From NCBI GenBank assembly GCA_021835845.1, contig JAKBJU010000003.1, positions 121,404-185,403 on the forward strand: 64,000 nucleotides of DNA. Direction: 5' to 3'. Origin of the DNA: Pseudomonadota bacterium. Its GTDB lineage: Bacteria; Pseudomonadota; Gammaproteobacteria; Burkholderiales; JABEVD01. The notes beneath the pieces are model-generated. The model was not told where the DNA came from. It saw only the letters and a program-made list of their open reading frames with translations, and made no database searches. The translations under genes and the position numbers were made by a program. Positions 1 to 7,912 of the stretch are shown piece after piece; position 1 is the stretch's first letter, and each line of letters starts with the position of its first letter.

Positions 1-369
1 AGGATTGTCGGATTTGCCAGGAAAGCCCTCGTGGATTCCGGACTCGAAGCGCATGTCGAGGACATCGTGGATCCCGCGAAGAAGGAAATTCTGGCCATCG
101 TTTCGGAAGCTGCTGCGCTCATGCGCAAGGCCAAGTTTTCCGAGGCATTCGAAAAGCTGAAGGAAGCTTTCGACAGGGCGCCCGACCATGTGGAAACATT
201 GATGGCCGCGGCGCAGCTCAATCTTCTCTGGATGAGCCAGAACGGCTACGACGAGGCCTATGCGCAGAAGGCTTCCGCCTATCTGGATGCGCTCGACAGG
301 CTGGTGCCGGGAAACGAAAGGGCGGCGAATTTCCGGCGATTCCTGGGCGAGCTTGCCAGCCGTGCCTGA
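1..369 (+). CDS. C-terminal part of a TPR-like (probable response-regulator) protein, 5' end outside window
   Basis: The reading frame is open from base 1 with no stop, so the gene starts left of the window. A GTG at 31 is unlikely to be the true start. About 122 residues are visible. They are mostly amphipathic helices, with a TPR-like stretch (FEKLKEAFDRAPDHVETLMAA) followed by a second helical pair ending in LGELASRA. Similar helical tails follow receiver domains in betaproteobacterial TPR-containing response regulators, but no receiver motif is visible here, so that identity is inference. The stop is followed by 139 bp of non-coding sequence before transaldolase. Confidence 0.55.
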   Translation, partial: RIVGFARKALVDSGLEAHVEDIVDPAKKEILAIVSEAAALMRKAKFSEAFEKLKEAFDRAPDHVETLMAAAQLNLLWMSQNGYDEAYAQKASAYLDALDRLVPGNERAANFRRFLGELASRA

Positions 370-508
370 ATCGCCGATTGGCCGACCCCGGTTCTGATCG
401 CTGCAACTGAAACTATGGAGAGCCGGACTGGTCTGAGAAATGCAGGGTGTTCGCAGGAACAGACTTGCAACGAAAACGACCAATCAACCTTTCGAAGGGG
501 GAGTCACA

Positions 509-1456
509 ATGAGTACGCTGCTCGAGCAATTGAAGTCCATGACCGCGATCGTTGCCGATACCGGCGATATCGAAGCCATCCGGCGCCACCATCCGGAAGA
601 TGCCACGACCAACCCATCCCTTCTGCTGAAGGCGGTGGCGCTGCCTGAATATGTTCCATTGATCGATGATGCGATTGCATGGGCCCGCACGCAAGGCGAC
701 GACCGGGAACAGCAGGTTCGCGACGCGAGCGACAGGCTGGCTGTGGATGTCGGGCTGGAAGTGTTGAAGATCGTGCCAGGTCGCATTTCCACCGAGGTGG
801 ATGCCCGTCTTTCATTCGATACGCAGGCCACGCTCGCCAGGGCCCGCAAATTGATGCGCCTCTACCATGAAGCCGGGATAGGCAGCGAGCGCGTCCTGAT
901 CAAGATCGCCTCGACCTGGGAAGGCATCAGGGCTGGCGAAATTCTCGAGCATGAGGGCATCCATTGCAACCTGACCTTGATGTTCGGGTTTGCCCAGGCG
1001 CGCGCTGCGGCGGAGGCCGGAGTCACTCTGATTTCGCCTTTCGTGGGGCGCATCATGGACTGGCACAAGTCCAGGGGCGCGGTTTTCACGCCGGAAGAAG
1101 ATCCGGGTGTGCTGTCGGTCCGGAAGATTTACCAGTATTACAAGGAGCACGGCTATCCTACCACGGTGATGGGGGCCTCATTCCGAAACAGCGGCGAGAT
1201 CGTCGCGCTGGCAGGATGCGATCGCCTCACCATCGGGCCGAATTTTCTGGAAGAATTGCAGAATGCGGACGGTGTTCTGGAGCGCCGCCTGCACTACTCC
1301 GGGGAGATAAAGCCCCGTCCCGCCTCGATGACGGAAGCCGAGTTCCGCTGGGAAATGAACGAGGATGCCATGGCCACGGAAAAGCTTGCAGATGGGATTC
1401 GCGGATTCACCGTCGATCAGATCAAGCTGGAAAAGCTTCTGGCCGATCGCCTGTAG
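509..1456 (+). CDS. tal: Transaldolase (TalB type)
   Basis: Transaldolase moves a dihydroxyacetone unit between sedoheptulose-7-P and glyceraldehyde-3-P in the cytosolic non-oxidative pentose phosphate pathway. The 315-residue product matches the classical TalB length. Catalytic positions are conserved: Asp17 (VADTGD), Asn35 (DATTNPS), Glu96 (STEVD) and the Schiff-base Lys132 ([12 protein letters not shown]). The ATG at 509 is chosen because it gives the family N-terminus ([11 protein letters not shown]) and has AAGGGGGAG just upstream; the open frame extends back to 440 but has no family-like sequence there. A strong hairpin terminator follows, so it is probably a single-gene unit. Confidence 0.96.
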   Translation: MSTLLEQLKSMTAIVADTGDIEAIRRHHPEDATTNPSLLLKAVALPEYVPLIDDAIAWARTQGDDREQQVRDASDRLAVDVGLEVLKIVPGRISTEVDARLSFDTQATLARARKLMRLYHEAGIGSERVLIKIASTWEGIRAGEILEHEGIHCNLTLMFGFAQARAAAEAGVTLISPFVGRIMDWHKSRGAVFTPEEDPGVLSVRKIYQYYKEHGYPTTVMGASFRNSGEIVALAGCDRLTIGPNFLEELQNADGVLERRLHYSGEIKPRPASMTEAEFRWEMNEDAMATEKLADGIRGFTVDQIKLEKLLADRL

Positions 1457-1488
1457 GGGTTGTCACGCGATAGCAGTGGACTTAACCT

Positions 1489-1523
1489 GGCGCCCGATCG
1501 CTTTCGGGTGCCGATGATTTTTT
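1489..1523 (+). terminator. Rho-independent terminator after tal
   Basis: A 9-bp stem (GGCGCCCGA paired with TCGGGTGCC, one G-T wobble) with a 6-nt loop is followed by GATGATTTTTT. It lies 32 bp after the tal stop codon and is oriented to end the tal transcript. Confidence 0.75.
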
Positions 1524-1621
1524 GTCCATGGATTGAATTATTTCTCGGCTGGTAGGAGAATCTCGCTTCCTGAGCGAGGCAAAGTGAAGCGGCATGATTT
1601 CCTGCGAGAATTTCTGAGATA

Positions 1622-2416
1622 ATGGGTGAGCCTCTGCTACCGGATGCGCCGCCGGGTTCCGGCGCCGGGTTCGAACTGGAAAGTGCGGGTTGGGGAAGGC
1701 GTGACGTTTTTTTCAAGATACGCCTGAGCCGCAACCTGACGATCGCGATTCTGGCCTCGCTGTTGCTGCATGCGCTGGTTCTTTTCGTGACGTTCAGGCA
1801 TCCCCCGATCGCGATCACGCATGCGAATACCCAGCCCCTGGCGGTGGAACTGGTTCCCCTGAAAAAGATCCAGAAGTCCGTTGTGGTGCCTCAAGTCCGG
1901 ACCACGAGAAAAATCATTGCAGTGAGGCGCCCCTCCAGGAAAGCCGTGGCTATTCCCGAACAGCGCGCGCCGAACCCCACGCCACAGCCGCACATGAGCT
2001 TCCTGGATTATGTCAATGCATCCAGGGCGCGCAGGGAGGCCAGCGCCAATGAATATCCGGTTCAGCCCCAGGCGATGGGGCCTTTTCCCGACAGCGGGAA
2101 ACAAAAGGAAGGCACCAGCGGCGTATTCCAGATCCTCAGGATCGATGACGAATCGGCGGAATTTTCATTTCTCGGCTGGCATTCTGAATACAGCAATTCC
2201 CATCGCGAAGTATTCGATGTCAGTGCCGGGCCGGACGGAGACGTGCAGCATGCCGTCGTGCGCAAGATGATAGAAATCATCCGGCGCTATTACGACGGCG
2301 ATTTCAACTGGAAATCCGATCGCCTGGGCCGCGAAGTCGTCCTTTCCGCCCGCCCGAAGGACGACGCGCAACTTCAGGCTTTCATGATGAAGGAATTCTT
2401 CGGCCAGGCGCCCTGA
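1622..2416 (+). CDS. TonB-like membrane-anchored protein of unknown role
   Basis: The 264-residue product has a cytoplasmic N-terminus, one membrane segment at about residues 40-60 (LTIAILASLLLHALVLFVTF), then a basic, proline-containing linker (residues 75-130) and a C-terminal folded region with a conserved-looking YYDGDFNW stretch. This architecture resembles TonB/TolA energy transducers. No ExbB/ExbD genes are adjacent and I cannot identify the canonical TonB C-terminal motif, so the function is open. The start at 1622 has no clear ribosome binding site. The TGA stop abuts the repeat element at 2417 directly. Confidence 0.6.
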   Translation: MGEPLLPDAPPGSGAGFELESAGWGRRDVFFKIRLSRNLTIAILASLLLHALVLFVTFRHPPIAITHANTQPLAVELVPLKKIQKSVVVPQVRTTRKIIAVRRPSRKAVAIPEQRAPNPTPQPHMSFLDYVNASRARREASANEYPVQPQAMGPFPDSGKQKEGTSGVFQILRIDDESAEFSFLGWHSEYSNSHREVFDVSAGPDGDVQHAVVRKMIEIIRRYYDGDFNWKSDRLGREVVLSARPKDDAQLQAFMMKEFFGQAP

Positions 2417-2690
2417 GGAACCACTGATTTATTCCCACGCGGTCGCGACGCGACTTTGCGAGATGAGATTCGAGGCGCGCGGCGAAGTCGAATGGTTGTT
2501 CCATTCGCGAGCCGCGCAACAATGAAGATCGCCCGCAAAGCCCCGTCCCAATCGGGTTGCGTAAAAATCGAGCGCTCGCCTTGTCGCGCTCCTTGATGTC
2601 GTAGGCCCGGCTACGATCTGCGTCGCGCTTCGCGCGATCATCTCGATTTTCTCAGCAACGCGATCTGCGCGGGAATAAATCAGTGGTTCC
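2417..2690. mobile_element. MITE-like non-autonomous element with 20-bp perfect terminal inverted repeats
   Basis: The ends are GGAACCACTGATTTATTCCC (2417-2436) and its exact reverse complement (2671-2690). Imperfect pairing continues inward (ACGCGGTCGCG against GCGCAGATCGCG). The 274-bp body carries no convincing gene. It fills precisely the gap between the stop codon of the TonB-like gene (2414-2416) and the stop codon of the minus-strand emrA (2691-2693). The flanks CTGA and CTAA resemble a YTAR-type 4-bp target as used by IS5-group elements, which is inference. The long inverted repeat may also end transcription from both sides. Confidence 0.75.
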
Positions 2691-3848
2691 CTAATTGCTC
2701 TCGATGATCTTCCGGGCGGACCGCTGCGCTTCCAGCATTTCATCGCGGTAAAGGGGGGTCGAATAGCTCGCGCTGTTCGCAGCCACTTCGGTCGCAAGCA
2801 TGGGGAGGCTGCGGAAATTGCCGGTTTCGATTTGCACTGTGACCGACATGCCTGGCCTCAGCGGGTGCGATTTCAGCTCGGCTTGCGAGAGGCTGATCCT
2901 GACGGGGACGCGCTCGACGATATGGATATAGTTTCCCGTGGCATTGTTGGGCGGGAACAGGCTGAAGGTGCTGCCGCCCGAAGGCTCCATGCCGATCACT
3001 CTGCCGTGGAAGGTGAATTCGCTGCCGTAGGCGTGGGCGAGAATTCTTACCGGCTCCCCCGTCCTCACCCTGGAGAGCATGGTTTCCTTGAGGTTTGCCG
3101 TGATCCACAAGGCGTCGAGCGGCACTACCGACATCAGTCTTTGCCCCGCCTGCACCACTTCTCCCGCCTGCACGCGCCGCGCGGCCACATATCCCGTGAC
3201 CGGCGAAAACAGGCTGGAGCGGTGGAAGCCGATATAGGCTTCTACATATTCTGCCCGGGCTTTCAGCACATGCGGGTTTTCGGCAACCGTGGTTCGGGAA
3301 ACGAGTGCCTGTGCCTTGCGCAGCAGGGCACGGGCTTTTGCGATCTTGCCGTCGGCGATGGCGATTTCCGCTTTCGTGTCGGATACCTGCTGTGCCGAGA
3401 CCGCCCCGCTTGGTTCTGCCGCTTCGTAGCGATCAAGATCGTCCGCGAGTTTTCTTCTGCCCGCTTCCAGCGTCGCGATTTCCGCAGCCTCGCCGTCTGC
3501 CTGCGCGAAAAGACTCTTCGTGTTGCGCACGGCTTCTGCGAGATTGGCCGCCGCCTTTTCCATTTTTGTCCCGGTCAGGTTCTGCTCCTCGCTCAGCAGC
3601 CATTGCCCGGTTTGCACCGCCATGCTGTTGTCCACCCCTATTTTCGAGACGATTCCGGGAACCTGTGCCTGGATCGGGATGATGTTCCCGGAAACGTAGG
3701 CGTCTTCGCTTTCGACCTCGGTCCGCAGGAAGAGGTACCACCAGGAAACGATTCCGGACAGGACGATCAGCGCGAGGGCGATGACCCCTCTCAGCCGATG
3801 ATGCCTGATTTTCGAGCGGACGACGGCATTCGGTTTCATGAAGGCCAC
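2691..3848 (-). CDS. emrA: EmrA-type membrane fusion protein of multidrug efflux pump
   Basis: This is the periplasmic adaptor linking an inner-membrane MFS pump to an outer-membrane channel. The 385-residue product has an N-terminal membrane anchor (about residues 19-42), a split lipoyl/barrel-sandwich domain (VSGNIIPIQAQVPGIVSKI; later PVTGYVAARRVQAGEVVQAG) and a central coiled-coil hairpin. This is the HlyD/EmrA order and size. It is the last gene of the minus operon; its start overlaps the end of the outer-membrane factor gene by 13 bp. The stop codon adjoins the MITE-like element. Confidence 0.9.
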   Translation of the reverse strand: MAFMKPNAVVRSKIRHHRLRGVIALALIVLSGIVSWWYLFLRTEVESEDAYVSGNIIPIQAQVPGIVSKIGVDNSMAVQTGQWLLSEEQNLTGTKMEKAAANLAEAVRNTKSLFAQADGEAAEIATLEAGRRKLADDLDRYEAAEPSGAVSAQQVSDTKAEIAIADGKIAKARALLRKAQALVSRTTVAENPHVLKARAEYVEAYIGFHRSSLFSPVTGYVAARRVQAGEVVQAGQRLMSVVPLDALWITANLKETMLSRVRTGEPVRILAHAYGSEFTFHGRVIGMEPSGGSTFSLFPPNNATGNYIHIVERVPVRISLSQAELKSHPLRPGMSVTVQIETGNFRSLPMLATEVAANSASYSTPLYRDEMLEAQRSARKIIESN

Positions 3849-5245
3849 CTCCCGAATCCGCCTCCGAGCGCGGTCGCCGTATCCGTTATGCTGTTCAGCC
3901 AGTTCAAGCTTTCCTCCATGTGCATCATTTCTTCGCGGTTCATTCTGATCTCGGCCTCCAGATAGGGCAGCCTGCCCGCTATTCCGGAGCGGAAGTCGGC
4001 TTCGGCGATTTTCTGCCGGGAGGCCTGGAGCTTGAGCGAAGCCGTCCTGTCCTCCAGTCTTTCCCTGGCGTGCTTGAGCGAAGACAGTGCGTCCGCGATC
4101 TGGCGCGCAGCAGCGAGCAGGGTGCGGTTGTAGGCATGAACTGCCATGTCGTAGGCAGCTTCGCTTTCGTGGAGGCCGCCTTCCAGCGCGCCTCCCTCGA
4201 ACAGGGGAAGATTCAGCGCGGGCCCGAAGGCATAGGTGGCGCCTCCGGGCCCCAGCAGTTTCGCGAGTCCGATGCTGTTGAAGCCGGCCAGGGCCTGGAG
4301 GTTGAGGTTGGGATAATAGGCGGCCTGCGCAGCCTTCTCGAGATGGGTTTCGCGCCTGATTTTCCAGAGGGCAGCCTGGATGTCGGGACGCTGGGAGACG
4401 AGATCGAGGCCGATTTTTTCAGGGATGCGGAAGCGCACGGGAACTTCCATTTTCGCCGTGGCTTCCAGTTCATCCGCTGGTTCCTTCCCGAGCAGTTCGA
4501 GCAGGGCGAAATGCAGGGCCTCGGTTTTTTGCTGCAGGGCTGCGAGCGCACTCTTTTCGGCGAGCAGTTTTTCGCTGATGGCAAGGGCGGGCGAGGCGGG
4601 TTGAACGCCGGAACGGTATGCGGCGTTGCCGAGCGCCTCCTCCTCGCCGAGCAGGCCGACTATGGATTCCTGGAGGGAGGCCATCTGCCTCGCCACACTG
4701 AGTGCGAAATAAGTCCTGATCACCGAGGAACTCAGCATCAGGGCTCCCTGCCTGTATTGCGCTTCCATCATGCTTTCTTCGGTGCGGCTCGCCGCAATGA
4801 GCGCATCGTCCCGGTTCCAGAAGTCAAGATGGTAGCGAACGACAAGCGGGTCGACGTTGGCGATCGTCGCGGTTTTGCCATTGTAGATGTCGTTGTTGCC
4901 GTTTCTGGAAAGCCTCTGGCGGGTGATCCGGTTGACGCTGTCCGCATGCAGCGAATTCAGGGATGCGGTGCGCATCACCGAGGCTTGAGCGAGTTTCAGG
5001 CGTGCGCCGGCCTCCTCCAGCCCCGGGTTGCCGGAAAGCGCCAGATCCACCAGTCGGTCGAGGTTTGGATCGTGAAATTCGCGCCACCACTTTTCAGGCA
5101 AAGCCTCGCCTGTCGGCTTTGCCGCAGGATTGGATTTCGCCAGATATCCCGGAAGATCGACGCGATTCAGGACGGGGGGCCCTGGCCGGATCGCCGGGGC
5201 GCATCCGGCCACGAGCAGAATCAGCAGGAGGGACGCAAGCTTCAT
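3836..5245 (-). CDS. Outer-membrane efflux lipoprotein, NodT/TolC family
   Basis: This is the outer-membrane channel partner of the pump. The 469-residue product begins with a lipoprotein signal ending in the lipobox LVAGC (Cys15), so it should be acylated as in the NodT/OprM branch of TolC-like proteins. It contains the two repeated OEP halves, with long helical segments and a PDIQAALW-type motif in the middle (LVSQRPDIQAAL). It overlaps emrB by 4 bp (ATGA) and emrA by 13 bp, indicating translational coupling in a complete tripartite system. Confidence 0.92.
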   Translation of the reverse strand: MKLASLLLILLVAGCAPAIRPGPPVLNRVDLPGYLAKSNPAAKPTGEALPEKWWREFHDPNLDRLVDLALSGNPGLEEAGARLKLAQASVMRTASLNSLHADSVNRITRQRLSRNGNNDIYNGKTATIANVDPLVVRYHLDFWNRDDALIAASRTEESMMEAQYRQGALMLSSSVIRTYFALSVARQMASLQESIVGLLGEEEALGNAAYRSGVQPASPALAISEKLLAEKSALAALQQKTEALHFALLELLGKEPADELEATAKMEVPVRFRIPEKIGLDLVSQRPDIQAALWKIRRETHLEKAAQAAYYPNLNLQALAGFNSIGLAKLLGPGGATYAFGPALNLPLFEGGALEGGLHESEAAYDMAVHAYNRTLLAAARQIADALSSLKHARERLEDRTASLKLQASRQKIAEADFRSGIAGRLPYLEAEIRMNREEMMHMEESLNWLNSITDTATALGGGFGRWPS

Positions 5246-6786
5246 GGCTCTTCACCCAGGCTCTCGAGCAGGGTCATGTCCGGATCCTGGCGAACCTGGC
5301 GGCGGAAGAGCCAAATCAGGGCGGAGAGGACGAGAAAGAACAGGGAAAGCAGATAAAACAGGTCGTTGAGGGTTAGCAGGGACGCTTCGAGCCCGATTTT
5401 CTCGTGCAGCAGGTGGGCCGGTCCGTCGAAAGACGAAGCGAAGCGCCAGGAGTTCGCGGCATCCGGCGAGTCGAGGCGGTTCAGTTCAAGATCGGAGAGG
5501 CGGTCCCAGCCGATGTCCGAAAAGGTGATGGCGAGCCCGGCCGAGAGATTTCTCGCGGTATTGAGCTGATCGACAGCATGCATCTGCTCGGCCTTGGGGA
5601 CATGGCCGAGCGCAATCGCCGTCATGGAAACGAAAAGCAGGCCGAGCGCGGCACCCATGAGAAACTGGGGCGGAAGCAGCGCCTCCCAGGTGGCCGGACG
5701 GATGTATCCCGACATCCACCAGAAGCAGACCGAGAAACCTGCGAATGAGAGACTCGCCAGCAGGCGCGGATCGGTCCCTTCCCGGATCAGGTATTGCGCC
5801 AGGATGCTGAGCGGCTTCGAAAAAACGAAGACCGGCAGGAAGAGCAGTCCGGCATGCCATGCGGTATAGCCCTCGACGACCTGCAGGCGGATGATGTACT
5901 GCACGACGGCTCCCTGGAAGGCCATGAATGCGATGCAGAGGATCAGCATGCCGGAGGCATAATTGCGGCGGGAGTGCAGCGAGAAACGCACCAGCGGATT
6001 TGCCGATTTTCCGTTCTCGAACCAGAAGAGCCAGGACAGCAGCGCGAAGGCGATAAGGAGCCACCACAATTCCGGAAAGCGGCTGGAGAGATCGCTCAAG
6101 AGCCCCACGTCGAAGAATTCCTGGAGGGCGATGGCTGCCGCGAAAAACAGGAAAAAGAGCCGATAGGGCGGCGAGCAGGACCGGTCAGCCTTGTCTTCCC
6201 AATCCGCGAGCAGTGCCCAGAGTATTCCGGCAACGATGAGGGAGATGAAGCAGGAAAAGAAGAAAAGCAGGCGCCAGTCTCCCATTTGGTAGGCGAGCCA
6301 GCCGCCCAGGGCCGGGCCGATGGAGAAGGGGATGAAGAGGGCGAGCCCCCAGAGGGAGATGGCTGTCTGCTGCTTCTCTTCCCTGTAGTATTCGAGGAGC
6401 AGGAAGAAGGACGGGATGATGCTGATTCCGGCCGAGAAACCCTGTACGACTCTGATCGCGGTAAAAACGGCAAAATGGGCAACCGAGAGCGGGGCTGAAA
6501 TGCTCGATGCGGCGAACAGGAGATAGGCGAAGATCGCGACGTTCTTCGGGCCGTAGCGCTGCATGAGGGGGCGGGCGATCAGGAAGGCCGAGCCCATCGC
6601 GGTGAAATAGTCGCTTTGCCCCCAGACCACATAGGCGATGCCTTGCCCCATGGAGCCGGAGACATAGGGCAGCATGGGCAGGTAGGCCCCTGCATTCAGG
6701 AGAACGAGGAAATGCCCGATCCCCAGAGCGAGGTTGAGCAGAGCGAACTGCGGTGCCGGGAGTATGCGCGAATGGCTTTGGAGCAT
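5242..6786 (-). CDS. emrB: EmrB-type MFS drug transporter (DHA2, 14-TM)
   Basis: This is the inner-membrane proton-driven efflux component. The 514-residue product has the many hydrophobic helices expected of the 14-TM DHA2 branch. An early motif (SGSMGQGIAYVVWGQSDYF) is followed by RPLMQRYGPKNVAIF, matching the loop 2-3 region, and the protein ends in a charged cytoplasmic tail. It starts 6 bp after the dsrC-like gene and overlaps the outer-membrane factor by 4 bp. The substrate cannot be told from sequence; known relatives export hydrophobic or weak-acid compounds. Confidence 0.9.
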   Translation of the reverse strand: MLQSHSRILPAPQFALLNLALGIGHFLVLLNAGAYLPMLPYVSGSMGQGIAYVVWGQSDYFTAMGSAFLIARPLMQRYGPKNVAIFAYLLFAASSISAPLSVAHFAVFTAIRVVQGFSAGISIIPSFFLLLEYYREEKQQTAISLWGLALFIPFSIGPALGGWLAYQMGDWRLLFFFSCFISLIVAGILWALLADWEDKADRSCSPPYRLFFLFFAAAIALQEFFDVGLLSDLSSRFPELWWLLIAFALLSWLFWFENGKSANPLVRFSLHSRRNYASGMLILCIAFMAFQGAVVQYIIRLQVVEGYTAWHAGLLFLPVFVFSKPLSILAQYLIREGTDPRLLASLSFAGFSVCFWWMSGYIRPATWEALLPPQFLMGAALGLLFVSMTAIALGHVPKAEQMHAVDQLNTARNLSAGLAITFSDIGWDRLSDLELNRLDSPDAANSWRFASSFDGPAHLLHEKIGLEASLLTLNDLFYLLSLFFLVLSALIWLFRRQVRQDPDMTLLESLGEEP

Positions 6787-6792
6787 CGAGTG

Positions 6793-7083
6793 CTAGCCCG
6801 TGCTCCAGGCCCGGGGCCGCTTCATGCCGGCGATCCTGCACGCCTGCTTCACGTAGCCGTAGGGAAACAGTTCGAAAAGCCTGTTTCGCTCCCCGAGATG
6901 CTTGATCACGAAGCGCGCATCCGGCGCGATCTGGTGCTCGGCATAATATTCGCGCATGAAGCGGATCGCGCTCCAGTGCTCTTCGGTGAGAACGACGTTT
7001 TCCTGGCGCGCGAATTCAATGGCGATTTCCTCGCTCCAGTCCTGGGGTTCGATCAGGTAACCTTCTTCGTCGATTTCCGGCAT
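6793..7083 (-). CDS. DsrC/TusE-family protein with only the inner cysteine
   Basis: This is a small (96 aa) member of the DsrC/TusE sulfur-relay family: the N-terminus DEEGYLIEPQDWSEEIA and the C-terminal arm YVKQACRIAGMKRP are typical. DsrC proper has two arm cysteines and TusE only the penultimate one. Here Cys82 corresponds to the inner CysB, while the penultimate position reads RAWSTG with no Cys, so neither the DsrC trisulfide chemistry nor the TusE relay is expected unchanged. The gene has a strong ribosome site (AAGGAGGG) and leads the emr operon, 6 bp before emrB. A regulatory or sensing role for the pump operon is inference. Confidence 0.85.
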   Translation of the reverse strand: MPEIDEEGYLIEPQDWSEEIAIEFARQENVVLTEEHWSAIRFMREYYAEHQIAPDARFVIKHLGERNRLFELFPYGYVKQACRIAGMKRPRAWSTG

Positions 7084-7102
7084 GTTCAGGCCCTCCTTGA
7101 AA

Positions 7103-7128
7103 TATCAACTATTGATACTATCATGATA
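7103..7128. promoter_or_regulatory. Two operator-like palindromes upstream of the dsrC-like/emr operon
   Basis: TATCAA-CTA-TTGATA (7103-7117) is a perfect 6-3-6 palindrome, and two bases on is TATCATGATA (7119-7128), a perfect 10-bp palindrome. They start about 20 bp upstream of the dsrC-like start codon, where a repressor would block the emr operon promoter. The symmetry and AT-rich half-sites fit MarR- or ArsR-type repressors; the protein that binds is unknown. Confidence 0.5.
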
Positions 7129-7144
7129 TGCTGATGTTTTCACC

Positions 7145-7173
7145 GAAAAAAGAGGGGGAGGAAACTCCCCCTC
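7145..7173 (-). terminator. Rho-independent terminator, minus strand
   Basis: A perfect 9-bp stem (GAGGGGGAG 7152-7160 with CTCCCCCTC 7165-7173) closes a 4-nt loop. On the minus strand it is followed by a run of six Ts (7145-7150 read in reverse). It would stop transcripts from the small minus-strand gene at 7709 before they enter the emr operon. Confidence 0.7.
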
Positions 7174-7445
7174 GAATGCCGCAACGCGGTCAGGAAAAGG
7201 GGTTCGCTGACCGCTTCAAACCAGAATACATCAAGAAATGATATATCCCGAAGGCATATTATCTTCCCGCATCAAGCCTGTCAATAGATAATGTACCATG
7301 AATACATCTTCAGTGAAGCGGCGTCCCGTGGATGAAGTCATGGATTTCGTTTTGCGTGAGATTTGCCCGGATGGGAACCGTTCGGGCGAAAGGATTGCCG
7401 GGCGCATTCGCCCGGCCTGGCATGCTTCAGATTCCCGGTGCCGGG

Positions 7446-7457
7446 ATCAGTGGTTCC
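7446..7457. repeat. Solo 12-bp copy of the MITE terminal sequence
   Basis: ATCAGTGGTTCC here is identical to the outer 12 bp of the right end of the element at 2671-2690. As there, it sits directly against the stop codon of a minus-strand gene (TTA at 7458-7460), and the flank TTAG again fits YTAR. No matching left end was seen nearby, so it is a possible relic end or coincidence. Confidence 0.3.
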
Positions 7458-7709
7458 TTAGCTTTGCCGGCTTGAGGCCGCATGATTCTTTTGCGATGCA
7501 TGCATTCCTGCAAGACCATGCATGGGTTTGCCATTCAGGCTTTGGATGTTCTTGGGACAGGGGCACCGATCCTTGGGCGCATTTTCCTGAGAAAAGCGGA
7601 CCTGATCTTGGCGTTCCTGGTCGATCACCAGCCAGTTGGGGCCTGCCAGCGCGGGCAATGAGGTTGTGGTGGCTATTATGCTGAATATTGCGATACGAGT
7701 ATTTTTCAT
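7458..7709 (-). CDS. Small predicted exported protein, 83 aa, unknown function
   Basis: From the ATG at 7709 the product begins with a clear Sec signal peptide (MKNTRIAIFSIIATTTSLPALA, cleaved before GPNW), followed by about 60 polar residues with a CPCPK motif. AAGGAA lies about 9 bp upstream. The frame stays open further back to 7802, but that extension would bury the signal peptide. The tail of the protein (MHASQKNHAASSRQS) is low in complexity and its stop abuts a repeat-end sequence, so the C-terminus may have been altered by an insertion. The function is unknown. Confidence 0.45.
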   Translation of the reverse strand: MKNTRIAIFSIIATTTSLPALAGPNWLVIDQERQDQVRFSQENAPKDRCPCPKNIQSLNGKPMHGLAGMHASQKNHAASSRQS

Positions 7710-7912
7710 GCCATGGATTCCTTGCTGAAAAGCGATAACGTTTGCTTGACGGGTTTGTACTGTCGATGTGTTAAAGACTGCTTCCTGCTTCGGAAAGTTC
7801 ACGTTTTATTGTGACAGTTTTGTAACGCGAGCAGACCCGTGAGAGGCGTGCGCTTTTTGCGCGGACACAAAAACGGCATAATGGCGGGATTCATCAGATC
7901 AAAGGCAGGTTC

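Larger units (their letters stand above)
7129..7457. other. Intergenic region with two hairpins, no convincing gene
   Basis: This 329-bp stretch lies between the emr operon and a small minus-strand gene. It holds the terminator hairpin at 7145-7173, a second perfect 8-bp inverted repeat (GCGGTCAG 7186-7193 with CTGACCGC 7207-7214), and an AT-rich segment around 7220-7290. A plus-strand open frame from 7298 runs through the region but has no recognisable domain, no good ribosome site and runs antisense to the small exported gene, so I do not call it. Confidence 0.4.

Noticed and set aside
3920..5356. Long plus-strand open frame antisense to the outer-membrane efflux gene
   Set aside because: No family features; the minus strand codes for a clear NodT/TolC protein, and high GC makes long antisense frames common.
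7298..7684. Plus-strand open frame of 128 codons
   Set aside because: No recognisable domain or ribosome site, and it is antisense to a gene with a clear signal peptide.
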